DNA of 20,711 bases, taken from the NCBI GenBank assembly GCA_007127255.1, contig SKZS01000141.1, positions 1 through 20,711 on the forward strand, given 5' to 3'. Below, in pieces: positions 7,874-15,888 of the stretch (position 1 is its first letter; every line of letters begins with the position of its first letter). The position numbers and the translations under genes were made by a program. Under the pieces are notes generated by a model, which worked only from the letters and a program-made list of their open reading frames with translations, was not told the DNA's origin and ran no database searches. Source of the DNA: Syntrophomonadaceae bacterium. Its GTDB lineage: Bacteria > Bacillota > Dethiobacteria > DTU022.

Positions 7874-7939
7874 TGTTAAGACGACCCCCTCTTTGGAAAT
7901 ATTATTCAAAGTTAATAAGACACGCTATATTTATGACCT

Positions 7940-9355
7940 CTAACCGATGTTTTCCGCTGTCGGAATAGCTTCCAGCTCTGTCCATTTTTTCTTTTGGTAC
8001 CGAATAAACAGGAGCAGCGCGCTTACAGCATATTGAAGAGCCATTACCCACCATATATAATATACCTCAAGCTGCAAGACAAATATGAAAATGTACATCA
8101 ACGGTAGACGTACCAACAAATTACTGTAAAGACTGATCCTGAAAGGACCTTTTGTATCTCCGGTTCCTTTAAGCGCACCGGAAAAGATCATCGATAACGC
8201 AATAAAAGGCTGCGTTATGCCGGCTATCTGCAGACAAAGCACACCGAGACGCACCACTTCCGGATCAGGTGGATCGAAAATACTCATTACCGCGAAGGGC
8301 ATCAATAAAAAAATCATGCCAACGGCGCTCATCAGCATCGTGCCAATAAACACGGACCAATACCCGGTTAACCTGGCCTGCCCTATAAAACCGGCACCCA
8401 GGCGCTGAGCTACCAGGGTAGTGGCAGCAATAGCAAGCGCATGACCGGGCATAAAAGATATCGCTTCAGCAGCAATCGCCGCTGCATTGGCAGCAAAAGC
8501 AACCGGGCCTAAGATGGTAATCCAGCTGGCGGAGATCATCCTGCTACCGCTCAAAGTAAGCTCTTCTGCTCCGGCAGGTATGCTGAACTTAAATATTTTT
8601 TTGATCGCTATCTTGTTAAATGGATAGAGCGATTTTATGGAAAGGGGCAAAGAACCCCTGTAAACAAAAAGATACCCCAGGGATAGCGTCAGTGCAATCA
8701 ACTGGGCTGAACCTGTTGCTAATGCCGCCCCCCTCACGCCCAGTTCCGGAAACCCAAAATTACCAAAAATAAGCAGATAATCGCCTATTACATTATAAGT
8801 GTTAGCAATTAAAGCAATTATCATCGGCACCCGTGTATTGCCCGTACCCCGGATAACTCCCGAGCAAACCAGAAGGGGCAGAAGGGCAAAACCTCCACTA
8901 AACAGGGCAACTTTAAAGTATTCCTGGGTAAAAGATAGTGTAGCCGCATCCCGAATGATCGCAGCAAAAAAGAGATCGCTGGAAATAGCTCCGATTCCTG
9001 CATAAACTGCGGTAATCATCAGGCTGATAGCGATAGCCTGCCCCCCGGTCAAAGCCGCGTTTTTCATATCCTTTGCCCCAACATAACGGGCAACCAGGGC
9101 ATTAGCTCCAATACCAAGCGCCCCGAGGATCATTAACGAGTTAAAGAGGATAAGCGCGCCATACTCTACACCGGAAGCTTCCTGGGCGCCCAGGCGCATA
9201 ACCATGGCAGTATCGAAAATCCAAACAAAGGTGTGCAGACTCATTTCGATTACCAGGGGCCAGGCCAGGACCACAATATTATATACAGGCCTGAAATTGC
9301 CGTTTCCGCCTGTAAGCACGGGCTTATGCAGTTGCTTGCTTTTCGTTTTGAACAT
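7940..9355 (-). CDS. MATE-family multidrug/toxin exporter
   Basis: A membrane protein of 471 residues with about 12 hydrophobic segments in two similar halves. MATE-type motifs are visible: WPLVIEMSLHTFVWIFDTAMV near the N-terminus, IGANALVARYVGA, and the repeated RGTGNTRVPM / KGTGDTKGPF loops after the paired helices. Such carriers export drugs or metabolites against Na+ or H+. The ATG is preceded only by GTGAGAAG, a weak binding site. A hairpin with a T tract lies immediately upstream (9378-9407), so its expression may depend on read-through or a nearby weak promoter. The substrate is unknown. Confidence 0.9.
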   Translation of the reverse strand: MFKTKSKQLHKPVLTGGNGNFRPVYNIVVLAWPLVIEMSLHTFVWIFDTAMVMRLGAQEASGVEYGALILFNSLMILGALGIGANALVARYVGAKDMKNAALTGGQAIAISLMITAVYAGIGAISSDLFFAAIIRDAATLSFTQEYFKVALFSGGFALLPLLVCSGVIRGTGNTRVPMIIALIANTYNVIGDYLLIFGNFGFPELGVRGAALATGSAQLIALTLSLGYLFVYRGSLPLSIKSLYPFNKIAIKKIFKFSIPAGAEELTLSGSRMISASWITILGPVAFAANAAAIAAEAISFMPGHALAIAATTLVAQRLGAGFIGQARLTGYWSVFIGTMLMSAVGMIFLLMPFAVMSIFDPPDPEVVRLGVLCLQIAGITQPFIALSMIFSGALKGTGDTKGPFRISLYSNLLVRLPLMYIFIFVLQLEVYYIWWVMALQYAVSALLLFIRYQKKKWTELEAIPTAENIG

Positions 9356-9377
9356 TTCTTCTCACATCCATTAGGTT

Positions 9378-9407
9378 AAAAAACTGCAATTAACGGGTAC
9401 ATTGCAG
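9378..9407 (-). terminator. Intrinsic terminator after the symporter gene
   Basis: On the minus strand, CTGCAAT (9401-9407) pairs perfectly with ATTGCAG (9384-9390) over a 10-base loop, followed by TTTTTT (9378-9383). It lies 67 bases after the symporter stop and only 22 bases before the MATE ATG, so it ends the symporter transcript or attenuates the MATE gene. A second hairpin, GTTTAGC/GCTAAAC at 9422-9446, lies upstream without a T tract. Confidence 0.7.
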
Positions 9408-9473
9408 ACGAGCATATCACAGTTTAGCTTTTCCAGCAGGCTAAACCGCTACCAATAGATAACCTTTAATTAA

Positions 9474-11084
9474 TTATTGTTTAAGACCTTTTTGTTTCGA
9501 CCAGAAGAATAAAGGCTTATCTTCCATAGTTTCTCCGTCAGCTGTGAGCATCTTATTTGGAGGATCCGATTTCTGCGTTTTAAGTGAAACAACAATCAGG
9601 ATAAGAACACAAACCACGGCGGCGGGAATGGTAGCAAAAAATAAAGCATCCCAGATTGCCTCTTCCCACCAGGGTTCACCTTCAACCAGCATATCCATAT
9701 TCGCTTCAACTGTATGAGGCAGGGCAGCGGCAAAACCGATTATCCACGTGGCAAGGCCGGCAAAAAAAGAAAACACCGCTCCTCTTGTATTTGCTTTTTT
9801 CCAAAACAGACCAAACACAAATGCAGGCACAATAGTTGGTAATCCAATACATCCGGCAAAAACAATTAAACGGTAAACCGTTTCAAAATATATCGCAATC
9901 AGCATACACAGCAGGCCAGTTAGCGGTACAGCAATACGAACCATCTTTAGGGTTTCTACTGATGTTGCGCCAGGTTTAAAATAACGATAAATATTATGAC
10001 CGATCATAGTTGCGTTGATCAGCACGCTGTCGCCCGCTGTAGAAAGAATTGCCCCGGCAATAATTACAATAAAATACACGGCAAACCAATCTGGCATAAA
10101 ATACTGAACTGCCCAGGTGAGCGCAAATTCGGCGTTATCCGGACTAAGACTCAAACCATAGGTGTAAGTAGCAATGCCAATAAAAACCGGTATCAATGCA
10201 ATGCCCAGGTAAAGCAGCCCTCCCATGATAAAACCGCCGGCTGCCGTCTTTGCTGTTCTGGCAGCCAGGGCCCGCTGCATGAGAATAGCACAGCTTAAAT
10301 CTCCAAGCCCTACTCCGAGCCAGGCTGCAATATAAGAAACAATACCAAAAAATCCAACATACCAGAGGAAACCCTGTGGTCCGGGCACAGGAACCATGGC
10401 AAAGGGCGGATTCCAGTCATATACTTCAGCATTGGCCACAAATTCACTCCAGCCGCCAAGGGCATTAATAACCACCGGAAACAGAATTACCAATCCGACA
10501 GCAATTAACACAACATTTACTGTATCTACCCTGGCCAGCGCTTTTAATCCACCGCTGTATGTAATAACAATAATAGCAATAGTGCTGAGAACAATAGAAA
10601 TTGCAAAATCAAAACCAGTTGTCAGATGAACGATAATGCCAAGAGCAACCATTTGAGCTGCGATCCAGGCCATAGTGCCAATAACCTGGATAATCATAAA
10701 CAGGATACTCATCCTGCGATCATAGCGGGTATCATAAAAATCGACAATGGAAGTATAACCAGCCGTACGCATGCGGTAAGCAAAAAACAAACCGGTTAAA
10801 ACCAATGTCAGGGCAGGGGCCCAGGGATCATAAATAGTGCCCTGCATGCCATAGAGATAGGCATAGCCGGCAGCGCCGAGTATAGCACCGGCACAAAGCC
10901 AGGTTGCTGTAACCGAACCGATCATGTAAATTAAGGGAAGATCACGGCCGGCCACCACGTGATCGTCACATTCCTTGATGTAACGGGAAAAATAGAGCCC
11001 GACCGCCATTATAACTAAAGCATAAACTGCCAGGACCCCGAGAATCCATCCGGATATGTATTCAAATATCGCTTCCGCTGCCAT
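9474..11084 (-). CDS. Sodium:solute symporter family (SSS) transporter
   Basis: An integral membrane protein of 536 residues with about 13 hydrophobic segments. It resembles the Na+/solute symporter family (PutP, PanF, choline/proline/carboxylate carriers). Family features are the early YFSRYIKECDDHVVAGRDLP loop, GSVTATWLCAGAILGAAGYAY, SGGLKALARVDTVN, and GAILSTAGDSVLINATMI, the conserved helix thought to line the Na+ site. ATG 11084 has AAAGGA 7 bases upstream. It stands alone, with a terminator downstream and another upstream. In this setting it might import the methylated substrate of the MttB cluster, but that is inference; specificity cannot be read from the sequence. Confidence 0.9.
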   Translation of the reverse strand: MAAEAIFEYISGWILGVLAVYALVIMAVGLYFSRYIKECDDHVVAGRDLPLIYMIGSVTATWLCAGAILGAAGYAYLYGMQGTIYDPWAPALTLVLTGLFFAYRMRTAGYTSIVDFYDTRYDRRMSILFMIIQVIGTMAWIAAQMVALGIIVHLTTGFDFAISIVLSTIAIIVITYSGGLKALARVDTVNVVLIAVGLVILFPVVINALGGWSEFVANAEVYDWNPPFAMVPVPGPQGFLWYVGFFGIVSYIAAWLGVGLGDLSCAILMQRALAARTAKTAAGGFIMGGLLYLGIALIPVFIGIATYTYGLSLSPDNAEFALTWAVQYFMPDWFAVYFIVIIAGAILSTAGDSVLINATMIGHNIYRYFKPGATSVETLKMVRIAVPLTGLLCMLIAIYFETVYRLIVFAGCIGLPTIVPAFVFGLFWKKANTRGAVFSFFAGLATWIIGFAAALPHTVEANMDMLVEGEPWWEEAIWDALFFATIPAAVVCVLILIVVSLKTQKSDPPNKMLTADGETMEDKPLFFWSKQKGLKQ

Positions 11085-11180
11085 GTAACAATCCTTTCTT
11101 AAATCATTCTTTTCCCAGTTATATTATAAATAATATCGTGATTTTTAGCTGTTAATAAGATGCCTTACTACAGATCATAC

Positions 11181-11218
11181 AAAAACCGCAGAGCACATTG
11201 CTGATGTCTTGCGGTTTT
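11181..11218 (-). terminator. Intrinsic terminator after tRNA-Sec
   Basis: On the minus strand, AAAACCGCA (11210-11218) pairs perfectly with TGCGGTTTT (11182-11190). Inside the loop ACAT and ATGT can pair again. The 3' arm runs into a short T stretch. It starts 34 bases after the tRNA 3' end. Confidence 0.8.
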
Positions 11219-11251
11219 ACCAGAACCATTCCAGGCAATTGCCTTATTACA

Positions 11252-11345
11252 TGGCGGGAGTAGATGGGAATCGAACCCACCGCAGGGGGTTGCCCTGCCA
11301 CTGGATTTGAAGTCCAGGAGCGCCACCAGGCCGCTAACTACTCCC
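11252..11345 (-). tRNA. selC: tRNA-Sec (anticodon UCA)
   Basis: The transcript folds with an eight-pair acceptor stem GGGAGTAG/CTACTCCC, discriminator G and an encoded CCA end. The anticodon arm CTGGA-CTTCAAA-TCCAG carries TCA (11308-11310 on the + strand). There is a long variable arm rich in G and C, and a T arm with GGTTCGATTCC. The 94-base length, extended acceptor and long D stem are typical of bacterial selenocysteine tRNA; E. coli tRNA-Sec is 95 bases. It decodes UGA in selenoprotein messages with SelB. No selA, selB or selD gene is present here. The HesB-like selenoprotein at 5445-5768 is a client in the same window. Confidence 0.97.
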
Positions 11346-11383
11346 GCATCAAAGTTTAATTGTTTACCAGTTGTTCAGTAGTT

Positions 11384-11412
11384 ATTATATTGTGTTTCTG
11401 CTTAACGGGCAA
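11384..11412 (-). promoter_or_regulatory. Promoter of tRNA-Sec
   Basis: On the minus strand, TTGCCC (11407-11412), a 17-base spacer and a perfect TATAAT (11384-11389). Transcription would start near 11377, leaving a leader of about 30 bases before the tRNA. Confidence 0.75.
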
Positions 11413-11464
11413 GAGTGGTTATGATGGAATCAGAAAAGAATTTTAAAAGATAAGCTATTCTACC

Positions 11465-12103
11465 CTATACTTCAAAATGAATGAGCCTTTTCTCGACAGT
11501 CAGAGAACTAAAGCCGTATTCTTTCTTAATCCATTTCAGGGCCAGGGGGTGGTAAAAGAAAACATGGGTTGGATCATTCTTATAATACCATTTTTCAAAA
11601 TCAAGGCTATCGCTTGTTATATCTGTCATGCAAACTAAAGAACCCCCTTCACACAGCAAAGACCTGAGCAGCCTGAATTCTTCTGCCGGCCTGGTAAAAT
11701 GTTCTATTACTTCACAGCAAATAATATAATCATATTTTGCATCCAGCAGCGTTTTGTTATTCCAGTAATAAGGATCGTAAAGGTTAACCCTGTAACCCTT
11801 CTCTTCCAGCATGGCCGCAGCAACCGGCCCGGAACCGGCCCCATAATCAAGACCCCGTGCTCCCGGGGAATATTTATTTAAGATTGTCTCAACCAGGGGC
11901 TTAACAAAATTTCGGTACCCTTGATCATTTACATCATTATTATGCTGATCATAGCGGCTCTTTTCAGCTTCTGAAGAAAGGTACCCGGCCGGATCCATCA
12001 TAATAGATTGGCAATGAGTACAACGGTAATAGCATTTCGCTCTAAAAGAAGTCAGGATTTCTATTGCCGCAAAGCAGAGTTTGCATTTTTTGGCTTCTTG
12101 CAC
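11465..12103 (-). CDS. Class I SAM-dependent methyltransferase with N-terminal zinc ribbon
   Basis: A 212-residue protein. Four cysteines, C7, C10, C28 and C31 (CKLC ... CTHC), look like a zinc ribbon. The SAM-binding motif I is GLDYGAGSGP (about residues 84-93), followed by VNLYDPYY and YDYIICCEVIEHF, the usual strand 4 with the EVIEH signature. This layout is typical of small methyltransferases of the Methyltransf_11/23 type acting on unknown small molecules or macromolecules. The start is GTG 12103 with a weak AGTAGG site upstream. It appears monocistronic between tRNA-Sec and the cyclase terminator. The substrate is unknown. Confidence 0.85.
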   Translation of the reverse strand: MQEAKKCKLCFAAIEILTSFRAKCYYRCTHCQSIMMDPAGYLSSEAEKSRYDQHNNDVNDQGYRNFVKPLVETILNKYSPGARGLDYGAGSGPVAAAMLEEKGYRVNLYDPYYWNNKTLLDAKYDYIICCEVIEHFTRPAEEFRLLRSLLCEGGSLVCMTDITSDSLDFEKWYYKNDPTHVFFYHPLALKWIKKEYGFSSLTVEKRLIHFEV

Positions 12104-12220
12104 TATATCAACCTACTTTTTACCCGGATTCTACCGCCAAATATCGAGCACTAAAAAACCTTCATACCTCTTAATCTGTTTTTCCTGTTTTCACATGCCA
12201 GGGGAAAGCTTAATTTAATA

Positions 12221-12253
12221 AAGCGGCCCCCGAACATGATCGGCAGACCGCTT
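12221..12253 (-). terminator. Hairpin terminator after the double cyclase gene
   Basis: On the minus strand, AAGCGG (12248-12253) pairs with CCGCTT (12221-12226), with an inner CCGA/TCGG pairing and a downstream stretch rich in T and A. It starts 28 bases after the cyclase stop at 12282. Confidence 0.6.
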
Positions 12254-12281
12254 AAAAGTTAACTGCTTAAATTACCCGTTA

Positions 12282-13946
12282 TTACTCCTTCCAGGCCACG
12301 AAACGACCCCAGCAGGAAGCAAGTTCCATACCCCTTTGGAGGAAACAACCGATAAAGTAACGACCACCTTCCAGTTTTTCCAGTTCATTACCGAGGTTTT
12401 CAGCATGAACAATACCATGCGGGAACAGGTTCAGGTGCATATCCTGGTAGTATTTATCCAGCGGATACATCTCATCCCAGTCTTTACCGTATTTGTCAAT
12501 CAGTTTTTGGTTTGCTTCTTCGAAAGTTTTCGGATGGAAGATGCGCTGTATGGTGTTCATCGGATGCTCCATGGCAACGCAATCGACACCCAGCCACTTA
12601 ATTTTCTTTTTCAGGCACCAATCCGAGAACTCAGGCGAAGGGCCGGGATGGCGGATCATATACCTGAATTCGTCCGAATCAGGGCTATTCCATCCATACT
12701 TGGAATACCCCGTTTTAATCAACAATATATCCCCTTCCTGGACATCGACAACTTCTTCGATCATCTCGGGAGTATAGACGCTGGTATCGCTGACCATTCC
12801 GGAAATATCTGCAATTGCGCCCGGACCTACCCAGAAGTCAAGCGGTGTCTGCCCAATCGTCTTTCCTGCTGCATGAAAATGCGGTTCACCGTCCATGTGA
12901 GTGCTCAGGTGAAAGCTGGCCTTGCAATGTGCATTGTTTCGACCCAGCCCAAAGTACTGACCACCGACACGCTTGGTATACTGCAGGATCAAGGGCACAT
13001 AGTTAGCCCACTGCGGAGTTTGAACGCTAAAAGGAATTGACAGGTCATACAATTTTGCTTGCTTCATTTTAGCCAGAAAATCTTCTTCGTTCATACCATC
13101 AGGGGCTTGAATTGCAGCTACCCTGGCCCAGGCTGCTTCAACTTCACAGAACGGTATTGCGCCAATAATAAACCAGGCCCGCTGATTGTTGATCTCATTT
13201 AGCTGACCACCAAGTGATTCAGCCAGAAGCAGACCAGCCTTCGGCATTGTATCATGGGTCAATTTATAATACTGGTCCTGGGGGAACATTTCATCCCATG
13301 TTTTACCATGAGTTTCTTTCAGCTTTGCTTCAGCTTTCTGAAATTCGCGATCATGCATATAGCGGATATTAGTGTTCATTGGATGTTCGGCACAGGCACA
13401 ATCTACGGCAATCATTTTTAGCTTTTTATCGAGGGCCCATTCAAAAAACCCAGGCGCCGGACCCGGATGGCGAACCAGGTATGAGAATTCCTTGTTTTCA
13501 ATTCCACCCTGACAGGCAGAGTTCTCACAGTCAGGCTGATCATAAGTATACCGGTGATACCCGGTGTTGATAATTAAAATATCTCCCTCTTTTACCTTAA
13601 CCTTCTTTTCAATCATCTCGGGAGTGTAGAGACTGTAATCGGAAACCTGATCGGAGATATCTGCGACAACCCCTTCTCCTGTAATATCATCCAACGGAAT
13701 ATCTGAGATATTACGCATTCCGGAATGAAAAGCAGTCGGCCCAACCAGGTGAGTGCCAGTATTATTCGACCATTCGATTAACTGGCCATTGGCTCCCTGA
13801 CCACCGTGGTACGAACCGGTTACACGCTTAAAAAAATGAACCTGCAGCGGCATTTCACCGGGCCACGGAGGAGTGAAAATACTGAGGGGCTGATTTAGAT
13901 CATACCACTTAGCTTTATTTAGCAGTTCAATCATGTTCTTGCTCAT
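12282..13946 (-). CDS. Tandem-duplicated cyclase-family (kynurenine formamidase-like) hydrolase
   Basis: Two cyclase-family domains (PF04199 type) are fused in 554 residues; single-domain members are about half that size. The halves (about 1-285 and 290-554) repeat the same landmarks: YDL at the start, YTPEMIE, EGDIL.I.TGY, RHPGP.P.F, VDC...EHPMNT, and WDEM.P. The C-terminal half keeps the metal-site signature H346-LST-H350-M-D352-GEP-H356-F. The N-terminal half keeps H66 and H74 but has N62 and V68 where the first His and the Asp belong, and no His at the fourth position, so it is probably inactive or structural. The family hydrolyses amide or ester bonds in small molecules. ATG 13946 has AAGGAGG 5 bases upstream. 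It is monocistronic, with its own promoter at 14162-14191. Confidence 0.88.
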   Translation of the reverse strand: MSKNMIELLNKAKWYDLNQPLSIFTPPWPGEMPLQVHFFKRVTGSYHGGQGANGQLIEWSNNTGTHLVGPTAFHSGMRNISDIPLDDITGEGVVADISDQVSDYSLYTPEMIEKKVKVKEGDILIINTGYHRYTYDQPDCENSACQGGIENKEFSYLVRHPGPAPGFFEWALDKKLKMIAVDCACAEHPMNTNIRYMHDREFQKAEAKLKETHGKTWDEMFPQDQYYKLTHDTMPKAGLLLAESLGGQLNEINNQRAWFIIGAIPFCEVEAAWARVAAIQAPDGMNEEDFLAKMKQAKLYDLSIPFSVQTPQWANYVPLILQYTKRVGGQYFGLGRNNAHCKASFHLSTHMDGEPHFHAAGKTIGQTPLDFWVGPGAIADISGMVSDTSVYTPEMIEEVVDVQEGDILLIKTGYSKYGWNSPDSDEFRYMIRHPGPSPEFSDWCLKKKIKWLGVDCVAMEHPMNTIQRIFHPKTFEEANQKLIDKYGKDWDEMYPLDKYYQDMHLNLFPHGIVHAENLGNELEKLEGGRYFIGCFLQRGMELASCWGRFVAWKE

Positions 13947-14008
13947 AGCAACCTCCTTAAATGTTTTAAAAACCTGGTAACTACTCAGGCATATCCCGCT
14001 AAGCCACA

Positions 14009-14077
14009 GGGGACGGTTCCACCGTCTCCCCCCTTCGGCCTTAAAGCTACGCTTTAAGGGACGTTCGAACCGTCCCC
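14009..14077. repeat. REP-like palindromic element
   Basis: GGGGACGGTTC (14009-14019) and GAACCGTCCCC (14067-14077) are perfect inverted arms. Inside are CCTTAAAGC-TAC-GCTTTAAGG (14039-14059) and a small GACGG/CCGTC hairpin (14012-14026). Such GGGGAC(G/A)GGTTC palindromes recur in many Clostridia genomes and are often linked to REP-associated transposases; that link is from general knowledge and no transposase is present here. The element lies inside the predicted cyclase leader. Confidence 0.7.
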
Positions 14078-14161
14078 ATGGCGCCGCTTATCATTCAACA
14101 AGGACAATATGCTGTGTAGTTACAAACCTACATTCATTAAAAACAGCACTTTTCTGAAAAA

Positions 14162-14191
14162 ATTATAGCAATACCCGTCCAGAAATGTCAA
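14162..14191 (-). promoter_or_regulatory. Consensus sigma-A promoter of the double cyclase gene
   Basis: On the minus strand, a perfect TTGACA (14186-14191), an 18-base spacer and a perfect TATAAT (14162-14167). Transcription would begin near 14155, giving a leader of about 210 bases that contains the REP-like palindrome. Confidence 0.8.
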
Positions 14192-14338
14192 ACAGTAAAG
14201 AATCTATAAACAAAAGAAGCTACTGTATAATTACACACAGAGACTGGATTTCCTTTAGATATTATTCACAAATCACCTAATTATCTTTATATGTATTTAA
14301 TAAACACACGCCGGACAGCCGGCAATTTCATATAAATT

Positions 14339-14381
14339 AAACGGCTGCCCCGTTATCCAGTTAATAACGGGACAGCCGTTT
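14339..14381 (-). terminator. Strong terminator of the methyl transfer cluster
   Basis: AAACGGCTG (14339-14347) pairs with CAGCCGTTT (14373-14381), and CCCGTTAT (14349-14356) with ATAACGGG (14364-14371), separated by one mismatch and closed by a seven-base loop. It is 84 bases after the MttB stop. The + strand side ends in TTTTAT, so it could work both ways. Confidence 0.85.
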
Positions 14382-14386
14382 TATAT

Positions 14387-14424
14387 AAGTGGGACAAGGG
14401 GACAGGTTCCTTATCTCACCACTT
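14387..14424. repeat. Second REP-like element
   Basis: AAGTGG (14387-14392) and CCACTT (14419-14424) enclose AAGGGGACAGGTTCCTT, itself a small hairpin. Its core resembles the arms of the element at 14009-14077. It directly adjoins the cluster terminator. Confidence 0.6.
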
Positions 14425-14464
14425 AGCGTTATTTAATATAAGTTTAGCATCTAATCCGCTAATA

Positions 14465-15886
14465 TTAAGATATGCCTTCTATGTATTTGTTTAGCTCTGC
14501 TTCGATCTTTTCATCCAGAGGTGGAGCCTGATAGTCCTGGAGAACTGATTTGCAGTATTCATGAGCACGCTGCGCTGTATCGGTTAGTTCTTTAACTCCG
14601 GCATAGTTTTCTCTGGCGCTGATAAATGGAATGCGCATATCTTTCATGTGATTAAATGTATGCGTATCAGCTATGTAGTTACCCCCGCTGCCAACATTGA
14701 TGATAGTATCTACAGCAAGTGTTTCTTCATCAATCGGAAAACCCTGGCAGTAAGATTTAACCATGCCGAGCATTTCATCATCGATAACAAATTTTTCATA
14801 GGACATAGTCATGTAATTTTCTAACAGCCCCACGGAATGAAGCATAAAGTTAATGCCGCTTACCACGTTAAGCAAAAGAACCATCATCGATTCATAACCG
14901 CTCTGAGAATCAGGGATTAACGCATCTGTCAGTGAACCTCCGCCACGTGAAGGCAAGCCGTAATACCTGGCCAGCTGGGCTATTACCGAAAACATTTTTA
15001 CAGACTCGGGGCTGCCTATGGCAAGATTTCCCGTTCTCATATCAACAACACTTGAAGCTGATCCAAAAGCAACCGGTGTTCCCGGGTTGATCAGCTGGGC
15101 CAAAACTACACCTGAAAGGATTTCGGCGTTCTGCTGAACCAGCGAACCGGCCAGGGTTACAGCCGAAGTCGTTCCGGTCATGGCCAGGGCGGCAATAATA
15201 ACCGGCTGATTATTGCGGGCATAAACCATGAGTGCCTCCAGCATCCGCGGATCAAATTCAAGCGGGCTGTTAGTATTAATCAGGGAAATCAACGCAGGAT
15301 TCTTTTTGACCTTATCAACACCACCGAAAAGTATTCCGGCCATTTCCAGGCTTTCCTGCGCCTTTTTACCGCCCATTGCGCTGCCCATCAGGCATTTATC
15401 AGTGTATTTGACTGCAGCATGAAACATTTTTGCGTGTCTGATATGGTCTTCAATGTCGTTAGGCTCAACCAGAACCCCACCTACCACATCAAGGGTTTCG
15501 CTGTGACCGGCAAGCTTGGTAAAGGCCACGTAATCTTCGAATGTAGCACCTCTTCTTTCATTTTGGACATAATCCATTACATAGGGCGATCCATAACCAG
15601 GGGCATGTACCGTGTTATTTCCGCCAATTACTACATTTTTCTCAGGGTTTCTGGCGTGGAGGGTAAATTCATCGGGAGCATTGGCTACCTGTTCCATAAC
15701 CATTTTAGGGGGGAAATAGACTGTCTCGCCTTCTACCTTTGCTCCTCCTTTTTTTAAAATATCCCTGGCTTCTTCCGAGTGAAAAGCTACGCCGTTTTTT
15801 TCAAGGACGGTCAGGGTTGCCTGATGTATCTTTTCCAGTTCTCCTTCACTCAGATAGTTTAAAGCTTTTATTTCACGGCTAATCAT
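14465..15886 (-). CDS. MttB-family corrinoid-dependent methyltransferase, non-pyrrolysine (paralog 1)
   Basis: A 473-residue member of the trimethylamine methyltransferase (MttB) superfamily. It has the N-terminal LNYLSEGELEKIHQATLTVL, the MDYVQNERRGATFEDY region, TNSPLEFDPRMLEAL, and INVGSGGNYIADTHTFNHMK near the C-terminus. The frame has no amber codon, so unlike archaeal MttB it lacks pyrrolysine. Characterised relatives without pyrrolysine (MtgB and others) demethylate glycine betaine or similar quaternary amines and pass the methyl to a corrinoid protein. The substrate here is unknown. ATG 15886 is chosen because AGGGTGG lies 5 bases upstream; GTG 15895 overlaps that site. It begins 2 bases after the stop of a 48-codon ORF and is the last gene of the cluster. 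Confidence 0.93.
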   Translation of the reverse strand: MISREIKALNYLSEGELEKIHQATLTVLEKNGVAFHSEEARDILKKGGAKVEGETVYFPPKMVMEQVANAPDEFTLHARNPEKNVVIGGNNTVHAPGYGSPYVMDYVQNERRGATFEDYVAFTKLAGHSETLDVVGGVLVEPNDIEDHIRHAKMFHAAVKYTDKCLMGSAMGGKKAQESLEMAGILFGGVDKVKKNPALISLINTNSPLEFDPRMLEALMVYARNNQPVIIAALAMTGTTSAVTLAGSLVQQNAEILSGVVLAQLINPGTPVAFGSASSVVDMRTGNLAIGSPESVKMFSVIAQLARYYGLPSRGGGSLTDALIPDSQSGYESMMVLLLNVVSGINFMLHSVGLLENYMTMSYEKFVIDDEMLGMVKSYCQGFPIDEETLAVDTIINVGSGGNYIADTHTFNHMKDMRIPFISARENYAGVKELTDTAQRAHEYCKSVLQDYQAPPLDEKIEAELNKYIEGIS

Positions 15887-15888
15887 TT

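Larger units (their letters stand above)
13947..14464. other. Long intergenic region: cyclase leader, REP-like repeats, mttB terminator
   Basis: I see no gene in these 518 bases on either strand. From the left it holds the cyclase binding site, a compound palindrome (14009-14077), the cyclase promoter (14162-14191), an AT-rich stretch, a small hairpin GCCGG/CCGGC (14310-14323), the terminator of the methyl transfer cluster (14339-14381) and a second GGGGACAGGTTC-type repeat (14387-14424). Confidence 0.7.

Noticed and set aside
11090..11160. Strong promoter for the symporter gene
   Set aside because: A TATAAT-like box is present, but the nearest TTAACA is about 21 bases away, too far for a confident call.
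11253..11347. tRNA boundaries at the outer GC/GC pairs (11254-11347)
   Set aside because: That register would give a C discriminator; shifting by two gives an eight-pair acceptor, G discriminator and encoded CCA, as expected for tRNA-Sec.
12336..13040. A 234-codon + strand open frame opposite the double cyclase
   Set aside because: It lies wholly inside a well-supported gene on the other strand, has no binding site or family resemblance, and looks like a codon-bias shadow.
14009..14424. CRISPR array or insertion sequence in the long gap
   Set aside because: There are only two related palindromes, no regular repeat-spacer pattern and no transposase frame.
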